Below are positions 26,683 to 36,238 of a stretch of DNA of 64,000 nt, one piece after another (positions within the stretch are counted from its first letter, which is position 1; every line of letters starts with the position of its first letter). Location of the stretch: positions 1,364,001 through 1,428,000 of the forward strand of contig AP014633.1 in the NCBI GenBank assembly GCA_000828835.1, read 5' to 3'. A program made the translations under genes and the position numbers. The DNA is from Thioploca ingrica. GTDB taxonomy: Bacteria; Pseudomonadota; Gammaproteobacteria; Beggiatoales; Beggiatoaceae. The notes beneath the pieces were generated by a model, which was not told where the DNA came from, searched no databases, and worked only from the letters and a program-made list of their open reading frames with translations.

Positions 26683-29367
26683 ATGAAATTTTACCAACGT
26701 ATTCGTACTAAACTTGCTATTGGATTTTTGTTAGTTGCTTTCATTTCGGGGCTGATTATTAGTATTTATGCTAAGCAATTGACTATCCAAGTTTTATATG
26801 AGAATGAACTTTTTCATCAAGTGACTCGACTAAAAAACCTGAAAGCTAATTTAGAAAATGGGTTAATAGCCATACAAAAAGATCTTATTTTTCTCGCACA
26901 ATCTCAACTATTAAAACAGTACTTAGATTTACCTTCATCTCATCGCCAGCAAGATGCTAATGATTTGATAACCCTAAAACAATCTCTTGGGCAAGAATTT
27001 TTAGCTTTCGTGATTAATCGAAGCTTTTATTACCAAATTACTTATTTAGATGAAAATGGCCAAGAAATTGTACGGGTGGATAATCATCAAGGGATACCTC
27101 AGCTCGCTTCGCCATCACAACTACAAAATAAAGCACATTATTCTTATTTCAAAAAATCGATACGGTTACCGGAAAAAGGGATCTTAATCTCATCACCGAG
27201 ATTAGAGCGAGAACAAGGAGAAATCATCATTCCTCATCAGGCGGTGATTCATTATGCCACTCCTATCATTCACCCGGATGGCTATAATGCGGGCATTTTG
27301 CTACTCACAGTAGATGCTAACCAATGGTTACAAATTGTAGAAGAGGCTTGGTTAGTGGATCAAGACGGATATTATCTAGCTTATATTGAACCCAATAAAC
27401 TTTGGGGGGGACCAAATGATCTCAACACCGGTTATCAATTAAGCCAAGATTATCCGGATTTAGCTAATATGATTGCGGAACAAACTGAAGGTAGTTGGCG
27501 TACTGGCCAAATTAATTTCTCCTTTCAACGGATTAACGCTCTCCAATTAGGCCATTGGACCCTCATTGCCCGTTGGTCTAATCCGGATGCCGTTCCCAGT
27601 ATTTTTTCATTTTCCTTTCATTTTGGCATCGTGTTATTGATTATCATCGTATTGGCGGCAGTGATATTTAATATCTTTAATAAAATGATCACTTATCCAC
27701 TGGAAAAGCTTATCCAGATTGTTGAACAAGTTCGCCGGGGAAATAGGAAAGTACGGGCTAACCTAGGACGCACAGATGAATTAGGTCTGTTAGAAACCGG
27801 TTTTAATGCCATGTTGGAAGAAATCAATGCTTCTGAAGAAGCTTTGCAAAGGGCTAAACGCGAAGTCGAAGTGGCTAATCTGGCTAAAAGTCGATTTTTA
27901 GCTAACATGAGTCATGAATTACGTACCCCATTAAATGCGATTATTGGCTACAGTGAGATGTTACAAGAAGAGTTGTTAGAACTGGGTGAAGAGGAATTTT
28001 GTAATGATATTGAGAAGATTTATTTAGCCGGAAAACATTTACTCGGTATTATCAACGATCTATTAGATATTTCTAAAATTGAAGCTGGGAAAATGGTACT
28101 TTACACGGAAAGCTTTTATTTACCCAATATGGTCAGTGATGTGATTCAGACGATTCAACCGCTACTGACTAAAAATCAGGATACGTTACAAATTCATTAT
28201 GGCGAAAACCTAGGCGAAATGCAGGCCGATCTCACTAAAACCCGGCAAATTTTATTAAATTTACTTAATAATGCCTCCCGCTTTAATGATCAAGCCGATA
28301 CGATTACTTTAGCCGTTGAGCGAGAAATTGCTCCGAGTAATAAAGAATGGATAATTTTTCAGATTAGTAATCCCAAATTAGAACTAGATGACGAGCAAAG
28401 GCAACAGTTCTCCCAAATTTTAGGACACACTGATCCCTCTAATGCCTATAAATATGACAGTACCGGTTTAGGATTAGCCATTACTAATTACTTAGTCCAT
28501 ATGATGGCCGGAGAAATTAGTGTCGATAACGAATCAATCGGTGGTATTACCTTTAAAGTTCGGTTACCCGCTAAAATCACGTCTAGCGGCGAACAAACTC
28601 AGGTTATTTCTCAAACAGCAGAAGCGGTGTTAGAAGAAGGTGGTATTGTTCTAGTCATCGATGATGATTTAGAAGTCCGAACGGTTCTCCAAAAATACCT
28701 GAGCAAATTAGGTTATCAAGTAGAATTGGCTGATAATGGCGAAGAAGGATTACGCTTAGCGAAAAAAATCTTTCCCGATGTGATTACCCTCGATGTCATG
28801 ATGCCTAAAATGGATGGTTGGGAAGTTTTATCTTATCTAAAAGCGGATCCAGAGTTAGATCACATTCCGATCATTGTGCTCTCAATGATAGAGGATAAAA
28901 GCGTAGGCTATTCACTCGGTGCTTCCGATTACTTAATTAAACCGATTACCCGTGAACAAATCTCCAAAGTACTACAAAAATATCACTTTTCTCATAATGA
29001 CACCACTCAATTAATTATGGTTATTGATGATGATGCGGTCACTCGTGATATGACCGCGCGGATGTTAAGAAAAGCCGGTTGGCGTGTTTGTAAGGTTGAT
29101 GATGGCAGAATCGCTTTAAATTATATTCAGAAAAAACAACCCGACTTAATCCTGCTCGACTTGCAAATGCCGGCCATGAATGGTTTTGAGTTTGTGACAC
29201 AACTGCGACAGTCTTATGATTCCATTCCGATTTTAGTTCTGACAGCCAGAGATCTAACGATGGAAGAACGACTTCGTCTTAACACGCATGTTCTGGGTAT
29301 TTTCCAGAAAGGTTCTTATAGTCGTTACGAATTATTAGCCCAAGTAAAAAATCTCTTAACGAAGTAA
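26683..29367 (+). CDS. Membrane hybrid histidine kinase with two receiver domains; degenerate ATP-binding domain
   Basis: The 894-residue protein has a membrane helix at about 10-30, a periplasmic sensor of about 280 residues, a second helix (about 310-332), a HAMP segment, then HisKA with the phosphate-accepting His in [20 protein letters not shown] (about 411). The HATPase domain keeps an N-box-like NLLNNASRF and GLGLAI, but the G1 box (DxGxG) is absent: the equivalent segment reads [12 protein letters not shown]. Two receiver domains follow with phospho-aspartates in ITLDVMMP (about 702) and LLLDLQMP (about 825). It closely resembles the kinase at 61229, which has a complete G1 box. ATP binding here is doubtful. 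No Shine-Dalgarno is seen; TAACTGA repeats stand upstream. Confidence 0.9.
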   Translation: MKFYQRIRTKLAIGFLLVAFISGLIISIYAKQLTIQVLYENELFHQVTRLKNLKANLENGLIAIQKDLIFLAQSQLLKQYLDLPSSHRQQDANDLITLKQSLGQEFLAFVINRSFYYQITYLDENGQEIVRVDNHQGIPQLASPSQLQNKAHYSYFKKSIRLPEKGILISSPRLEREQGEIIIPHQAVIHYATPIIHPDGYNAGILLLTVDANQWLQIVEEAWLVDQDGYYLAYIEPNKLWGGPNDLNTGYQLSQDYPDLANMIAEQTEGSWRTGQINFSFQRINALQLGHWTLIARWSNPDAVPSIFSFSFHFGIVLLIIIVLAAVIFNIFNKMITYPLEKLIQIVEQVRRGNRKVRANLGRTDELGLLETGFNAMLEEINASEEALQRAKREVEVANLAKSRFLANMSHELRTPLNAIIGYSEMLQEELLELGEEEFCNDIEKIYLAGKHLLGIINDLLDISKIEAGKMVLYTESFYLPNMVSDVIQTIQPLLTKNQDTLQIHYGENLGEMQADLTKTRQILLNLLNNASRFNDQADTITLAVEREIAPSNKEWIIFQISNPKLELDDEQRQQFSQILGHTDPSNAYKYDSTGLGLAITNYLVHMMAGEISVDNESIGGITFKVRLPAKITSSGEQTQVISQTAEAVLEEGGIVLVIDDDLEVRTVLQKYLSKLGYQVELADNGEEGLRLAKKIFPDVITLDVMMPKMDGWEVLSYLKADPELDHIPIIVLSMIEDKSVGYSLGASDYLIKPITREQISKVLQKYHFSHNDTTQLIMVIDDDAVTRDMTARMLRKAGWRVCKVDDGRIALNYIQKKQPDLILLDLQMPAMNGFEFVTQLRQSYDSIPILVLTARDLTMEERLRLNTHVLGIFQKGSYSRYELLAQVKNLLTK

Positions 29368-29420
29368 GCGACTGATAGTAAATTGAATTCCAAGTAAATG
29401 TATAATACCACATTAATCTC

Positions 29421-29434
29421 TACTCGATCGAGTA
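29421..29434. promoter_or_regulatory. 14-bp perfect palindrome TACTCGATCGAGTA
   Basis: A self-complementary 14-mer in the gap between the hybrid kinase and the GC-rich operon (29368-29654). It could be a binding site for a dimeric regulator, but no gene start is close to it and no second copy was noticed. The rest of this gap shows no gene; composition changes to G/C-rich from about 29545. Confidence 0.3.
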
Positions 29435-29654
29435 TAAACCTTTGTCTTAAGACGGAACCGCTTTAGCACTAGCCTTTTCGAGGGCATGGCTTTAGCAATA
29501 TCATAGTCTGATGAATAAAAATTGAAACGATTCTACCAGATAGATGGGCGCGGCGGGGTAGCAGCGGGAATTGGCAATAACTAAATTGTGTTCAAGAATA
29601 AATGCCAGAGCTATAACACACAGCCCAGTGAATTGACCTAACGATCTTAGCGGG

Positions 29655-30638
29655 CTATTTGAGTGAAAAGATTATCTCCACCGAAATCGGCCACGTTTGC
29701 CGTGTACTGCCCTCAGGAAAAGGCCGGAAACGTTCGACATCCGCCACTGCCGCAAAGGCTGCCGCGTCCAGCCCAGTATCGCCACTACTCGTCCGCACCT
29801 GTACCCCGGTGATGCGTCCGTCTCGGTGCAGAACGAAGGCGACCGTAGCGCGGCCCTGAATGCCCAGGTGCCTAGCCATGCGCGGATAGCGCTTGTGGGC
29901 CTCGATAGTTTGGCGCAGAGTAGCCAGGTAGTACGCTTCGTCTGGTCGGGACTGTAGGGTGGCAGGGGCTTTGTGCGTTGCTACACGGTTTAGTGTTTTG
30001 GTGGGCAGTTGTGATACTTTATTAGCGAGCGCAGCGATGGGTGGTCTGCTATGCTGGATTGGTTTGGCAGACACTGGGACTGACCGCGGTGCTGCTGTCT
30101 TGATGGGAGTGGACGGCGGTACCACATTGGCAGGAACGATCGATGATTCACTGTGCTTGGCCGGTTTGGCCTTGGTTCGCTTAGATTGCTCTGGAACTGA
30201 TTTCAGTGTAGTTGGCTTGGCTGAGCGGGTAGCGTGGTGGTTGCGCCAAGCCGGTTTGTCCTTGGTTTGCTTAGGTCGTTCCGGAACTGATTTTAGTGCA
30301 GGTGGTTTGGCTGAGCGAGGAGGGTGGTGGTTGTGCTGGGCTGGTTTGGCCTTGGTCTGCTTAAGTTTAGCCGGTGCTAACTTCGGTGCGGCTGCCCTGG
30401 TAGGAACGGGTGAAGGTTCTGTCAATAGCATGGATTTTGGTGGCGCAACGGCTGACGGTGTTGCCGCGAGTTCGGGCGCAGTTGGCAAAGTGGCGGACGG
30501 GACCACCTGAGCAAAGGATATCAACAGGAGTGGCCTCATCACCGGCGGCGCGGAGTCATCGGCCAGCCGCACCCATGCTGCGAATAACCCCACGTGCAGC
30601 AAAGCCGAAACAAGGAAGCCGGTGCGTTGCGGGCTCAT
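29655..30638 (-). CDS. tonB: TonB-family energy transducer
   Basis: The 327-residue protein has an N-terminal inner-membrane anchor (FLVSALLHVGLFAAWV, residues 8-24), a long Pro/Lys/Ala-rich periplasmic spacer containing two or three tandem units of about 30 residues (LKSVPE...TKAKPA...RSAKP), and a C-terminal TonB domain (HKRYPRMARHLGIQGRATV, with the YP motif). It couples proton-motive force to outer-membrane receptors. It is the last gene of a six-gene operon, overlapping exbD by 4 bases, and presumably serves the receptor at 34097. Codon use is G/C-rich compared with the flanking regions. Confidence 0.92.
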   Translation of the reverse strand: MSPQRTGFLVSALLHVGLFAAWVRLADDSAPPVMRPLLLISFAQVVPSATLPTAPELAATPSAVAPPKSMLLTEPSPVPTRAAAPKLAPAKLKQTKAKPAQHNHHPPRSAKPPALKSVPERPKQTKDKPAWRNHHATRSAKPTTLKSVPEQSKRTKAKPAKHSESSIVPANVVPPSTPIKTAAPRSVPVSAKPIQHSRPPIAALANKVSQLPTKTLNRVATHKAPATLQSRPDEAYYLATLRQTIEAHKRYPRMARHLGIQGRATVAFVLHRDGRITGVQVRTSSGDTGLDAAAFAAVADVERFRPFPEGSTRQTWPISVEIIFSLK

Positions 30639-31012
30639 CGCTGCCCCTCGGTGATCACCCCCAAATTACGCAGCCCGAGGTCTTGGGTCATTTCAGCTAC
30701 ATTGACAAAACGGGCAAAGGGCACCCCGGCATCCACTCGCAGAGTGATGGGCGTTTCTTGTGGCAGGTTGGCTAATCGTCCACGTAGCTCCTCTAGCTCC
30801 ACTGCTTGGTCATTCAGGTAAAAGCGCCCATTGCGATCAATGGTAATCTCCTGCGCACGGAGGTTGGCACGATGGTGAGTGCCGTCGGTTTTGGGTAGCT
30901 CGATCTCCAACCGACTCTCCACCAGGAAGGTGGCGGTGGTCAGCACGATGGCCAGCAGCACCAGCATGATGTCAATAAAGGGGATGACGTTGATGGTGTC
31001 AAACCGCTTCAT
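30635..31012 (-). CDS. exbD: ExbD/TolR-family biopolymer transport protein
   Basis: The 125-residue protein has a single membrane helix (about 12-32) carrying the proton-path aspartate in NVIPFIDIMLVLL, followed by a periplasmic domain. With ExbB it forms the proton channel that energises TonB. It overlaps tonB and exbB by 4 bases each (ATGA), indicating tight translational coupling within the GC-rich operon. Confidence 0.93.
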   Translation of the reverse strand: MKRFDTINVIPFIDIMLVLLAIVLTTATFLVESRLEIELPKTDGTHHRANLRAQEITIDRNGRFYLNDQAVELEELRGRLANLPQETPITLRVDAGVPFARFVNVAEMTQDLGLRNLGVITEGQR

Positions 31013-31440
31013 GACGACTCCCGCATCACCTGCCAGCGGGCGGTGAGTTCGTCCACCCGGCGCAGTAGGCCGTTGTAGAGGAGGATGCTGGGGATAGCCA
31101 CCACGAGTCCGAGAGCGGTCGCTTTGAGGGCAAGTGCCAGCCCCAGCATCACCGTGCGGGTGTCGAAGGTCGCACCGCTGCCCAAGTCGTGGAAGGTGAC
31201 CAGGATGCCGAGTACAGTACCAAGCAACCCGACGTAAGGTGCGTTGGAACCTACCGAGGCGATGGTAGTGAGATTGGCGGTGAGGGCAATTTTGAGTGCC
31301 TCCGGGTGGGCGAAACTGCCCAGATCCACCCGCCGGTAGTAGAGATGGCGCTCCACCCCATAGGCCACCACCAGAAAACTCATCAACCCAAGCAGTCCGA
31401 AGATGGCATAGTCGAGGTAGGTCTTCAACAGGAATTCCAT
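31009..31440 (-). CDS. exbB: Short ExbB-family proton channel protein
   Basis: The 143-residue protein has three membrane helices (about 8-27, 65-90, 100-125) and the conserved MotA/TolQ/ExbB segment APYVGLLGTVLGIL plus ALALKATALGLVVAIPSI. It is much shorter than E. coli ExbB (244) and corresponds to the compact ExbB variant found with TonB systems in, for example, Helicobacter. It overlaps exbD by 4 bases. The gene upstream encodes the diheme protein, 9 bases away. Confidence 0.9.
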   Translation of the reverse strand: MEFLLKTYLDYAIFGLLGLMSFLVVAYGVERHLYYRRVDLGSFAHPEALKIALTANLTTIASVGSNAPYVGLLGTVLGILVTFHDLGSGATFDTRTVMLGLALALKATALGLVVAIPSILLYNGLLRRVDELTARWQVMRESS

Positions 31441-31449
31441 ACGTCCCCC

Positions 31450-32787
31450 CTACAGCGCACGCAGGAATGCGAGTAGTGCCGTACGTTCTGTCGATCCCAT
31501 CGTCCGCACCGCCTCACGGCTAGGGGCCGCCTCGCCACCGTGCCAGAGGATCGCTTCCAGCAGGGTGCGGGCGCGTCCATCGTGCAGATAGCCTACTTGG
31601 TCGCCCACTGTTTCAGCGAGACCAATGCCCCACAGAGGGGCGGTACGCCATTCACTACCGCTGGCTTGGAAGTCAGGTCGTCCATCGGCGAGGAGTGCGC
31701 CCAGATCGTGGAGCAGCAGATCAGTGTAGGGTGCGATGAGCCGTCCGGCTAGTTGCGCCAATTGGGTGTTGGGAGTGGTATGCAACTGCGGGCGGTGGCA
31801 GGCAGCACAACCCGCCTGATGGAACAGCATTTCGCCGTGATGCACTTGGGGCAGGTCGTCCCCGCGCCGCTCTGGCACCGCGAGGGTCTGAAGGTAGAAA
31901 GTGATGGCGTCGAGCTGTTCCGTACTTAATTCAGGTTTGCCACCGCTGGGCGCGGCAGCACAGGTGCTCTGGGCCGGGGTACAGTTTTCGGCTGGGAAGA
32001 GGGGGGAAGTGATCCCCATGTCACCGACAAAGGCCCCGGCGATCTGTTGGCGTAGGCTGGGGACGTTGGCCTTGAGGCCGAATCGGCCGAGAGTACTACG
32101 CTGGGCTTGCGCGTCCCAGACGAAATTGGGCCGTCCAGAAATGCCATCACCATTAGTGTCATCAGGATCAGCCCACGCCAGAATCTCTGTTTCGGGGACT
32201 GCCTCCAACAGGCCCATTCCAGTGAGAGCCGGCCCGATACGTGGCGAAATGAGGATACCGTCGAAGGGACCGTAGCCCGGTGACTTAAGGGTTAGGTGGG
32301 GTTGACGTAGGATCACGGTAGTACCATCGCCGAGCAGGACCGGCAGGTCGGTGTAGCTCACCTCGGCCTGCCCCTCGCCGGGAACACCTGGAATTCCCTG
32401 CTCGTTAAGCTGATCACCGTAGGTAGGGTGAGGGTTGGTACCGCCGTGGGGACCGACCCCCGGCAAACTGAGGCGTACCAACATAGAGCGCATTTTCTGG
32501 TCGGGGCCGTCTGGGGCACGCCCGCGACCGTTATCAGGATGACAGGCGGCGCAGGAAAGGCGGTTGTAGAGGGGACCAAGACCGTCCACCTTGGCGTCAA
32601 GGGAAGGGGCGATGACCCACATTTGGTTAAACAGGTTGCGCCCCTGGGCGAAGCGTTCCCGTTGCCCTTCATCAAGTCCGGGCATAGGCTGGGAAAGTGC
32701 ACGGCGACTTTGGTCGAGGGTGGTGAAGCCTGCTGCGGTTGCCAACAGGGGAAGCAGGGCAAGAAAGGCGGCGATGAGGCGGCTCAT
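31450..32787 (-). CDS. Di-heme oxidoreductase family protein (DUF1111), exported
   Basis: The 445-residue protein has a signal peptide (LIAAFLALLPLLATAAG), then cytochrome c motifs LSCAACH (about residue 80) and GCAACH (about 335), and the family blocks GLGPLYNRLSC and FGLKANVPSLRQQ. DUF1111/COG3488 proteins are periplasmic or outer-membrane-associated cytochromes distantly related to diheme peroxidases; they are frequently encoded with iron-responsive uptake genes such as imelysins. Their reaction is not firmly established. It overlaps the binding-protein gene by 4 bases, so the two are coupled. In this operon it could reduce or oxidise the transported metal or ligand; that is inference. Confidence 0.87.
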   Translation of the reverse strand: MSRLIAAFLALLPLLATAAGFTTLDQSRRALSQPMPGLDEGQRERFAQGRNLFNQMWVIAPSLDAKVDGLGPLYNRLSCAACHPDNGRGRAPDGPDQKMRSMLVRLSLPGVGPHGGTNPHPTYGDQLNEQGIPGVPGEGQAEVSYTDLPVLLGDGTTVILRQPHLTLKSPGYGPFDGILISPRIGPALTGMGLLEAVPETEILAWADPDDTNGDGISGRPNFVWDAQAQRSTLGRFGLKANVPSLRQQIAGAFVGDMGITSPLFPAENCTPAQSTCAAAPSGGKPELSTEQLDAITFYLQTLAVPERRGDDLPQVHHGEMLFHQAGCAACHRPQLHTTPNTQLAQLAGRLIAPYTDLLLHDLGALLADGRPDFQASGSEWRTAPLWGIGLAETVGDQVGYLHDGRARTLLEAILWHGGEAAPSREAVRTMGSTERTALLAFLRAL

Positions 32788-34082
32788 GATCGCCCTCCCC
32801 GGCGCAGCACCTCAGCGGCTAGCGCCTTGGCCTCGGCATAATGCGCTTCAAAGAAAGTATCCCATTCCCGTTCTGCTGCAGCACACTGCGCTTCAGCTTT
32901 GATGTCTTCGGTGCGTTGTTCGCAAGCCAGGGCCAGAGGAGCATCCGGCGCCGGCTCGCTAAGGGGCAGGGCAGTGAGCGCAGCACGGGCGCGTCCCAAA
33001 GTTTCCTGTGCTTTGGGTGTTGCTGCCACCTCCGCCTGGTGTAGCAGTGCCCACACCTCGATCAGCGTGCCGTGGTGGCGGGTGATAGCTGCGTCGAACA
33101 GGGCTGAGTTGAGGCTACGCCGGGCAAGGCCGCGCACTGGATCGTAGCGTGTATCTACGTGTAGCGTGAAGGGATTGACGTAGCCTGGCGGTGCTTGGGT
33201 ATAGACCGAGGACCGTACCGGCAACTTGCGGATGGCCGGGTGGAACAAGAGGATTTGTCCCTCTTCGGAGAGAATGAAGGTGACGAAGGTCTCCGCTACG
33301 AGTCGCCGAGGGGTAGAAGCAGTGATGGCGATCTGGCCGGGGTTGAAGGCAGTGCGGGCCGGATAGAGAAACTTGCCTTTGGCCCCACTCGCTACGCTAG
33401 AGGCGGCAAAGAAGTCCATGGTGAGCCCTACCGTCGCACGTCCGCTAGAGACCTCCTCGGTGACAAAGTTGCCGCGATTGGTGATAAGTCGGCTATTAGC
33501 AGCAATGGCGCGCCAAGTCTTCCAGCCCGCCTCCCAGCCCTCCGCCTGGAGCAGTTGGTCCACCAGCACCGGTGCATAACCCACTCCTGAAGGGACCGGC
33601 AGCACCACTTCCCCCTTCAAATGTGGATCAGTCAGGTCAGCCCAGACCTTGGGTTCTGCTACACCGAGTTTTGCGAGCTTGTCAGGGTTGATGAACAAGC
33701 CATAGCCAGCGGTCTCACTGGCGAGGAAGGTGCCCTGCGGGTCAACCAGGAGCGTATCGCCGATCCGTTCCGGCAGGCCGTTGCGGTTGATGCCGAGGGG
33801 GCCGAGGGCACCTGCAGCTTTGAGGGCGAGGAAATTGCCCAGGGAGGGGGCCCAGTAGACATCCACTCCGCCTTGTTGTGGTTTTAACAGATAAGGCAGA
33901 GCATCATGAGGCATCCGCCAGAGAATCTGGAGTTGGATCTCTGGGTGGCGGTGCTCGAAAGTTTCCTCAAAGCGGGAGACCACTTCTTGCGGATAGCTGG
34001 TCATTACAGTCAGTTGTTCAGCACTGATACTACTAGCTATTGCCAGCAGCAGGGGGACGAAATATTGTGTGATTCTCTTCAT
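32784..34082 (-). CDS. Periplasmic extracellular solute-binding protein (ABC/Fbp-like), orphan
   Basis: The 432-residue protein has a signal peptide (residues 1-21) and the fold of cluster-type binding proteins for Fe3+ or similar ligands (LTVMTSYPQEVVSRFEE; VDVYWAPSLGNFLAL; GYGLFINPDKLAKLG; VWADLTDPHLKGEVVL). After about residue 330 it has a helical, Cys-containing C-terminal extension (ACEQRTEDIKAEAQCAAAE) not usual in the family. No ABC permease or ATPase gene is present in the operon, so it either hands its ligand to an unlinked transporter or acts as a periplasmic carrier between receptor and cytochrome. It lies 14 bases after the TonB receptor gene. Ligand unknown. Confidence 0.85.
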   Translation of the reverse strand: MKRITQYFVPLLLAIASSISAEQLTVMTSYPQEVVSRFEETFEHRHPEIQLQILWRMPHDALPYLLKPQQGGVDVYWAPSLGNFLALKAAGALGPLGINRNGLPERIGDTLLVDPQGTFLASETAGYGLFINPDKLAKLGVAEPKVWADLTDPHLKGEVVLPVPSGVGYAPVLVDQLLQAEGWEAGWKTWRAIAANSRLITNRGNFVTEEVSSGRATVGLTMDFFAASSVASGAKGKFLYPARTAFNPGQIAITASTPRRLVAETFVTFILSEEGQILLFHPAIRKLPVRSSVYTQAPPGYVNPFTLHVDTRYDPVRGLARRSLNSALFDAAITRHHGTLIEVWALLHQAEVAATPKAQETLGRARAALTALPLSEPAPDAPLALACEQRTEDIKAEAQCAAAEREWDTFFEAHYAEAKALAAEVLRRGGRS

Positions 34083-34096
34083 GGTAGGCTCTCTTC

Positions 34097-36079
34097 TTAA
34101 AAGTGGTAGTCAATGTTAGCGTAGAAAGTGCGGCCTGCCTCCGGGTAGCCCTCCTGGAAGGCATACTCCTTATCGGTCAGGTTCTCGATCCCGAGCCGCC
34201 CGACCCAACCCTGCCCGAATTCGTAGCTGCTGCGCAGACCAAACACCGTGAAGGCATTGGCCACCCGATTACCGTCGGTGGAACTGTAGCGCTTACCTTC
34301 GCATTGTGTGGTAGCCGAGAGACTGAAGGGGGTGCTGACGTGCCAGGTGGCGTAGGCGAATAATTTTTGGTCGGGTACATCGGTGAGCTTAAGGGCTGAT
34401 CTTTCGTTGTCGCGCGACAAGTAGGTGTAGTTACCACCCAGTTCCAGGGCTTCGCCAAACCAAGCCTCTATCCCCAGTTCCATCCCCTTGGCGATGACCT
34501 TGCCAATGTTCTGAAACTGGTAAGTGCTAGCGGTGAGGTCTACTGCCTGGATCAGGTCGCGGATGTCGCTGTAGAACAGCGTTGCATCTAACCGTGCTTG
34601 CTTGCTAAAGCGATGTACCCAACCGGTCTCCAGGGTAGTCGCTTTCTCCGGTTCCAGGTCCGGGTTGGGGATAGCTGAACCCAAGCGGTAGGAGTAGCGG
34701 TCCTTGATGGTAGGGAAACGGGTCTTGCGCGAGAGCGTGATACGTCCCGCGTCGCTCGGGCCGAGATCGGTAAAATAACCGATCTGTGGGTTCCAGGCAG
34801 CGCCGCTGTTGCCAGGAAAGTCGGTAATCGCCTTGGTTTTGCTGTTGTAATCCTCGGCCTGGAGGCTGTCGCGGGTATCGTGGCTCACCCCTGCCACCAT
34901 ATGGCGTCCCACACCCAGGTCAAGGGTGTCCTCCAAGGCGAGCGAAGTGGTGCGGTCCTCGAAGGTGCGGATTGGTTCGCCAGCGTTGTGCTCCTCGTGA
35001 TGATCGAGCTTGAAGTGGGCTGCAGCTTTGAGCAGATGCACGCCAATCGGCTTGCCGTACTCTACGCTCCCACCGTAGCTGTGGTCATCGTACCAGCTCT
35101 GGAAGGCGTAGCCCTTCTTCTGGGTAGTGTAGGTGGCGTCGTCGTAGCTGAAGAGGGAGTTTTGGAAGATATCGTAGTAGAGCCTGCTCTTGACGTAGCT
35201 GCCTGCGCCCAAATCGGTCTTGCTCACCGCGTAGACGCTCTCCTTATCCCAATAGGGCCACTGCCAGTAACGCGGTGTGACCGATTTGCTGCTCCCGGCA
35301 TAGGGTGGTGTCCCCTTCTCGCCATGCTGGTTGATGTAGCCTACGGCGTACTCATCGGTGGTATTAGGGGTAACGCCTGCCTTGAGGCTCACCTTGCGAT
35401 CCTTACGGTAGGAGTTATCGCGCAGACCGCCATTCTCCGTGGCGGTGGGGGTGAAGTCGCCGGAGAGGGCAAAGGCATCTTGGGTGAGATAGGAGCCGCT
35501 GAACTGGCCATACCAATTGCCTTGGTTGGTTCCCAGGTTCAGCCAGGTGCGTTCACCATCGCTACCCGGCTCCTCGCCGCTGCTGTAACCGATGCCGGCT
35601 TCCCCTTCCAAGGACTGAGTCGGACGACGGCTGATTAAGTTGATCGCCCCGCCCAGGGTGTTGGGACCATAGAGTACCGAACTGAAGCCCTTGGAGAGGT
35701 TCACCTCGGCGAGGTCGAAGGTGGTGAAGCGCCCCAAATCCACGTACCCGTCGTAGGGTACGTAGACCGGGACACCGTCCATAAATACCGGCACTTGGCG
35801 CATGTCGAAGCCACGCACGAACACCGTTTGCTCGTTGCGCGCCCCGAAGTTTCCCATGCTGACGCCCGGTAACCGATCTACCGTTTTTGCCACGGTCTCA
35901 CGGTTCTCGTCGCGTATCACCTCGGCCTCGATCTGGTCCGTTCCGACAGCGGGTAGGTCGCGCTTGGCGGTCACCTCGATGCGGCCCAGTTGGAAGGTCT
36001 CTTCGGTGTGGCCGGCACTGGCGGCCGCTAGTGCCGCAGATAACACACTGATTTTTAATGATATATTTCTCTCATACAT
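34097..36079 (-). CDS. TonB-dependent outer-membrane receptor
   Basis: A signal peptide is followed by a TonB-box-like region (RIEVTAKRD), a plug domain (about 45-160: VFVRGFDMRQVPVFMDGVPV; GPNTLGGAINLISRRP) and a 22-strand barrel ending in the aromatic C-terminus FYANIDYHF. I prefer ATG 36079 (MYERNISLKI), which has GGGA nine bases upstream, over ATG 36094. It is the first gene of the GC-rich operon that encodes its own ExbB, ExbD and TonB. The substrate could be a ferric or other metal chelate; the sequence does not tell which. Base composition is clearly richer in G/C than neighbouring genes. Confidence 0.92.
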   Translation of the reverse strand: MYERNISLKISVLSAALAAASAGHTEETFQLGRIEVTAKRDLPAVGTDQIEAEVIRDENRETVAKTVDRLPGVSMGNFGARNEQTVFVRGFDMRQVPVFMDGVPVYVPYDGYVDLGRFTTFDLAEVNLSKGFSSVLYGPNTLGGAINLISRRPTQSLEGEAGIGYSSGEEPGSDGERTWLNLGTNQGNWYGQFSGSYLTQDAFALSGDFTPTATENGGLRDNSYRKDRKVSLKAGVTPNTTDEYAVGYINQHGEKGTPPYAGSSKSVTPRYWQWPYWDKESVYAVSKTDLGAGSYVKSRLYYDIFQNSLFSYDDATYTTQKKGYAFQSWYDDHSYGGSVEYGKPIGVHLLKAAAHFKLDHHEEHNAGEPIRTFEDRTTSLALEDTLDLGVGRHMVAGVSHDTRDSLQAEDYNSKTKAITDFPGNSGAAWNPQIGYFTDLGPSDAGRITLSRKTRFPTIKDRYSYRLGSAIPNPDLEPEKATTLETGWVHRFSKQARLDATLFYSDIRDLIQAVDLTASTYQFQNIGKVIAKGMELGIEAWFGEALELGGNYTYLSRDNERSALKLTDVPDQKLFAYATWHVSTPFSLSATTQCEGKRYSSTDGNRVANAFTVFGLRSSYEFGQGWVGRLGIENLTDKEYAFQEGYPEAGRTFYANIDYHF

Positions 36080-36111
36080 CTGAATAATTCCCATAATATT
36101 GATAGTCCATA

Positions 36112-36139
36112 TTCGCTATATAAAAAATTATATAACGAA
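36112..36139. promoter_or_regulatory. Inverted repeat upstream of the TonB-receptor operon, candidate operator
   Basis: TTCGCTATATAA (36112-36123) and TTATATAACGAA (36128-36139) are inverted repeats with one mismatch and a 4-base AAAA spacer, 33 bases before the receptor start. The A/T-rich core could include the -10 box. It is a plausible binding site for a metal-responsive or other dimeric repressor. It does not obviously fit the Fur consensus. Confidence 0.45.
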
Positions 36140-36238
36140 TTAGAATGAAAGTGAAGTAACCTTGATACGTTGAAGAAGCAAATCTGCTATAGTGGTATTT
36201 TTCGACTTAGGTAACTAAATGTGCAATTTATTGAAAGC

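Noticed and set aside
29959..30510. 183-codon open frame opposite tonB
   Set aside because: It mirrors the repetitive TonB spacer; composition is low-complexity and there is no ribosome site.
34880..35638. 252-codon open frame on the plus strand opposite the TonB receptor
   Set aside because: It is an antisense shadow caused by high G/C content; the minus-strand frame has clear receptor motifs.
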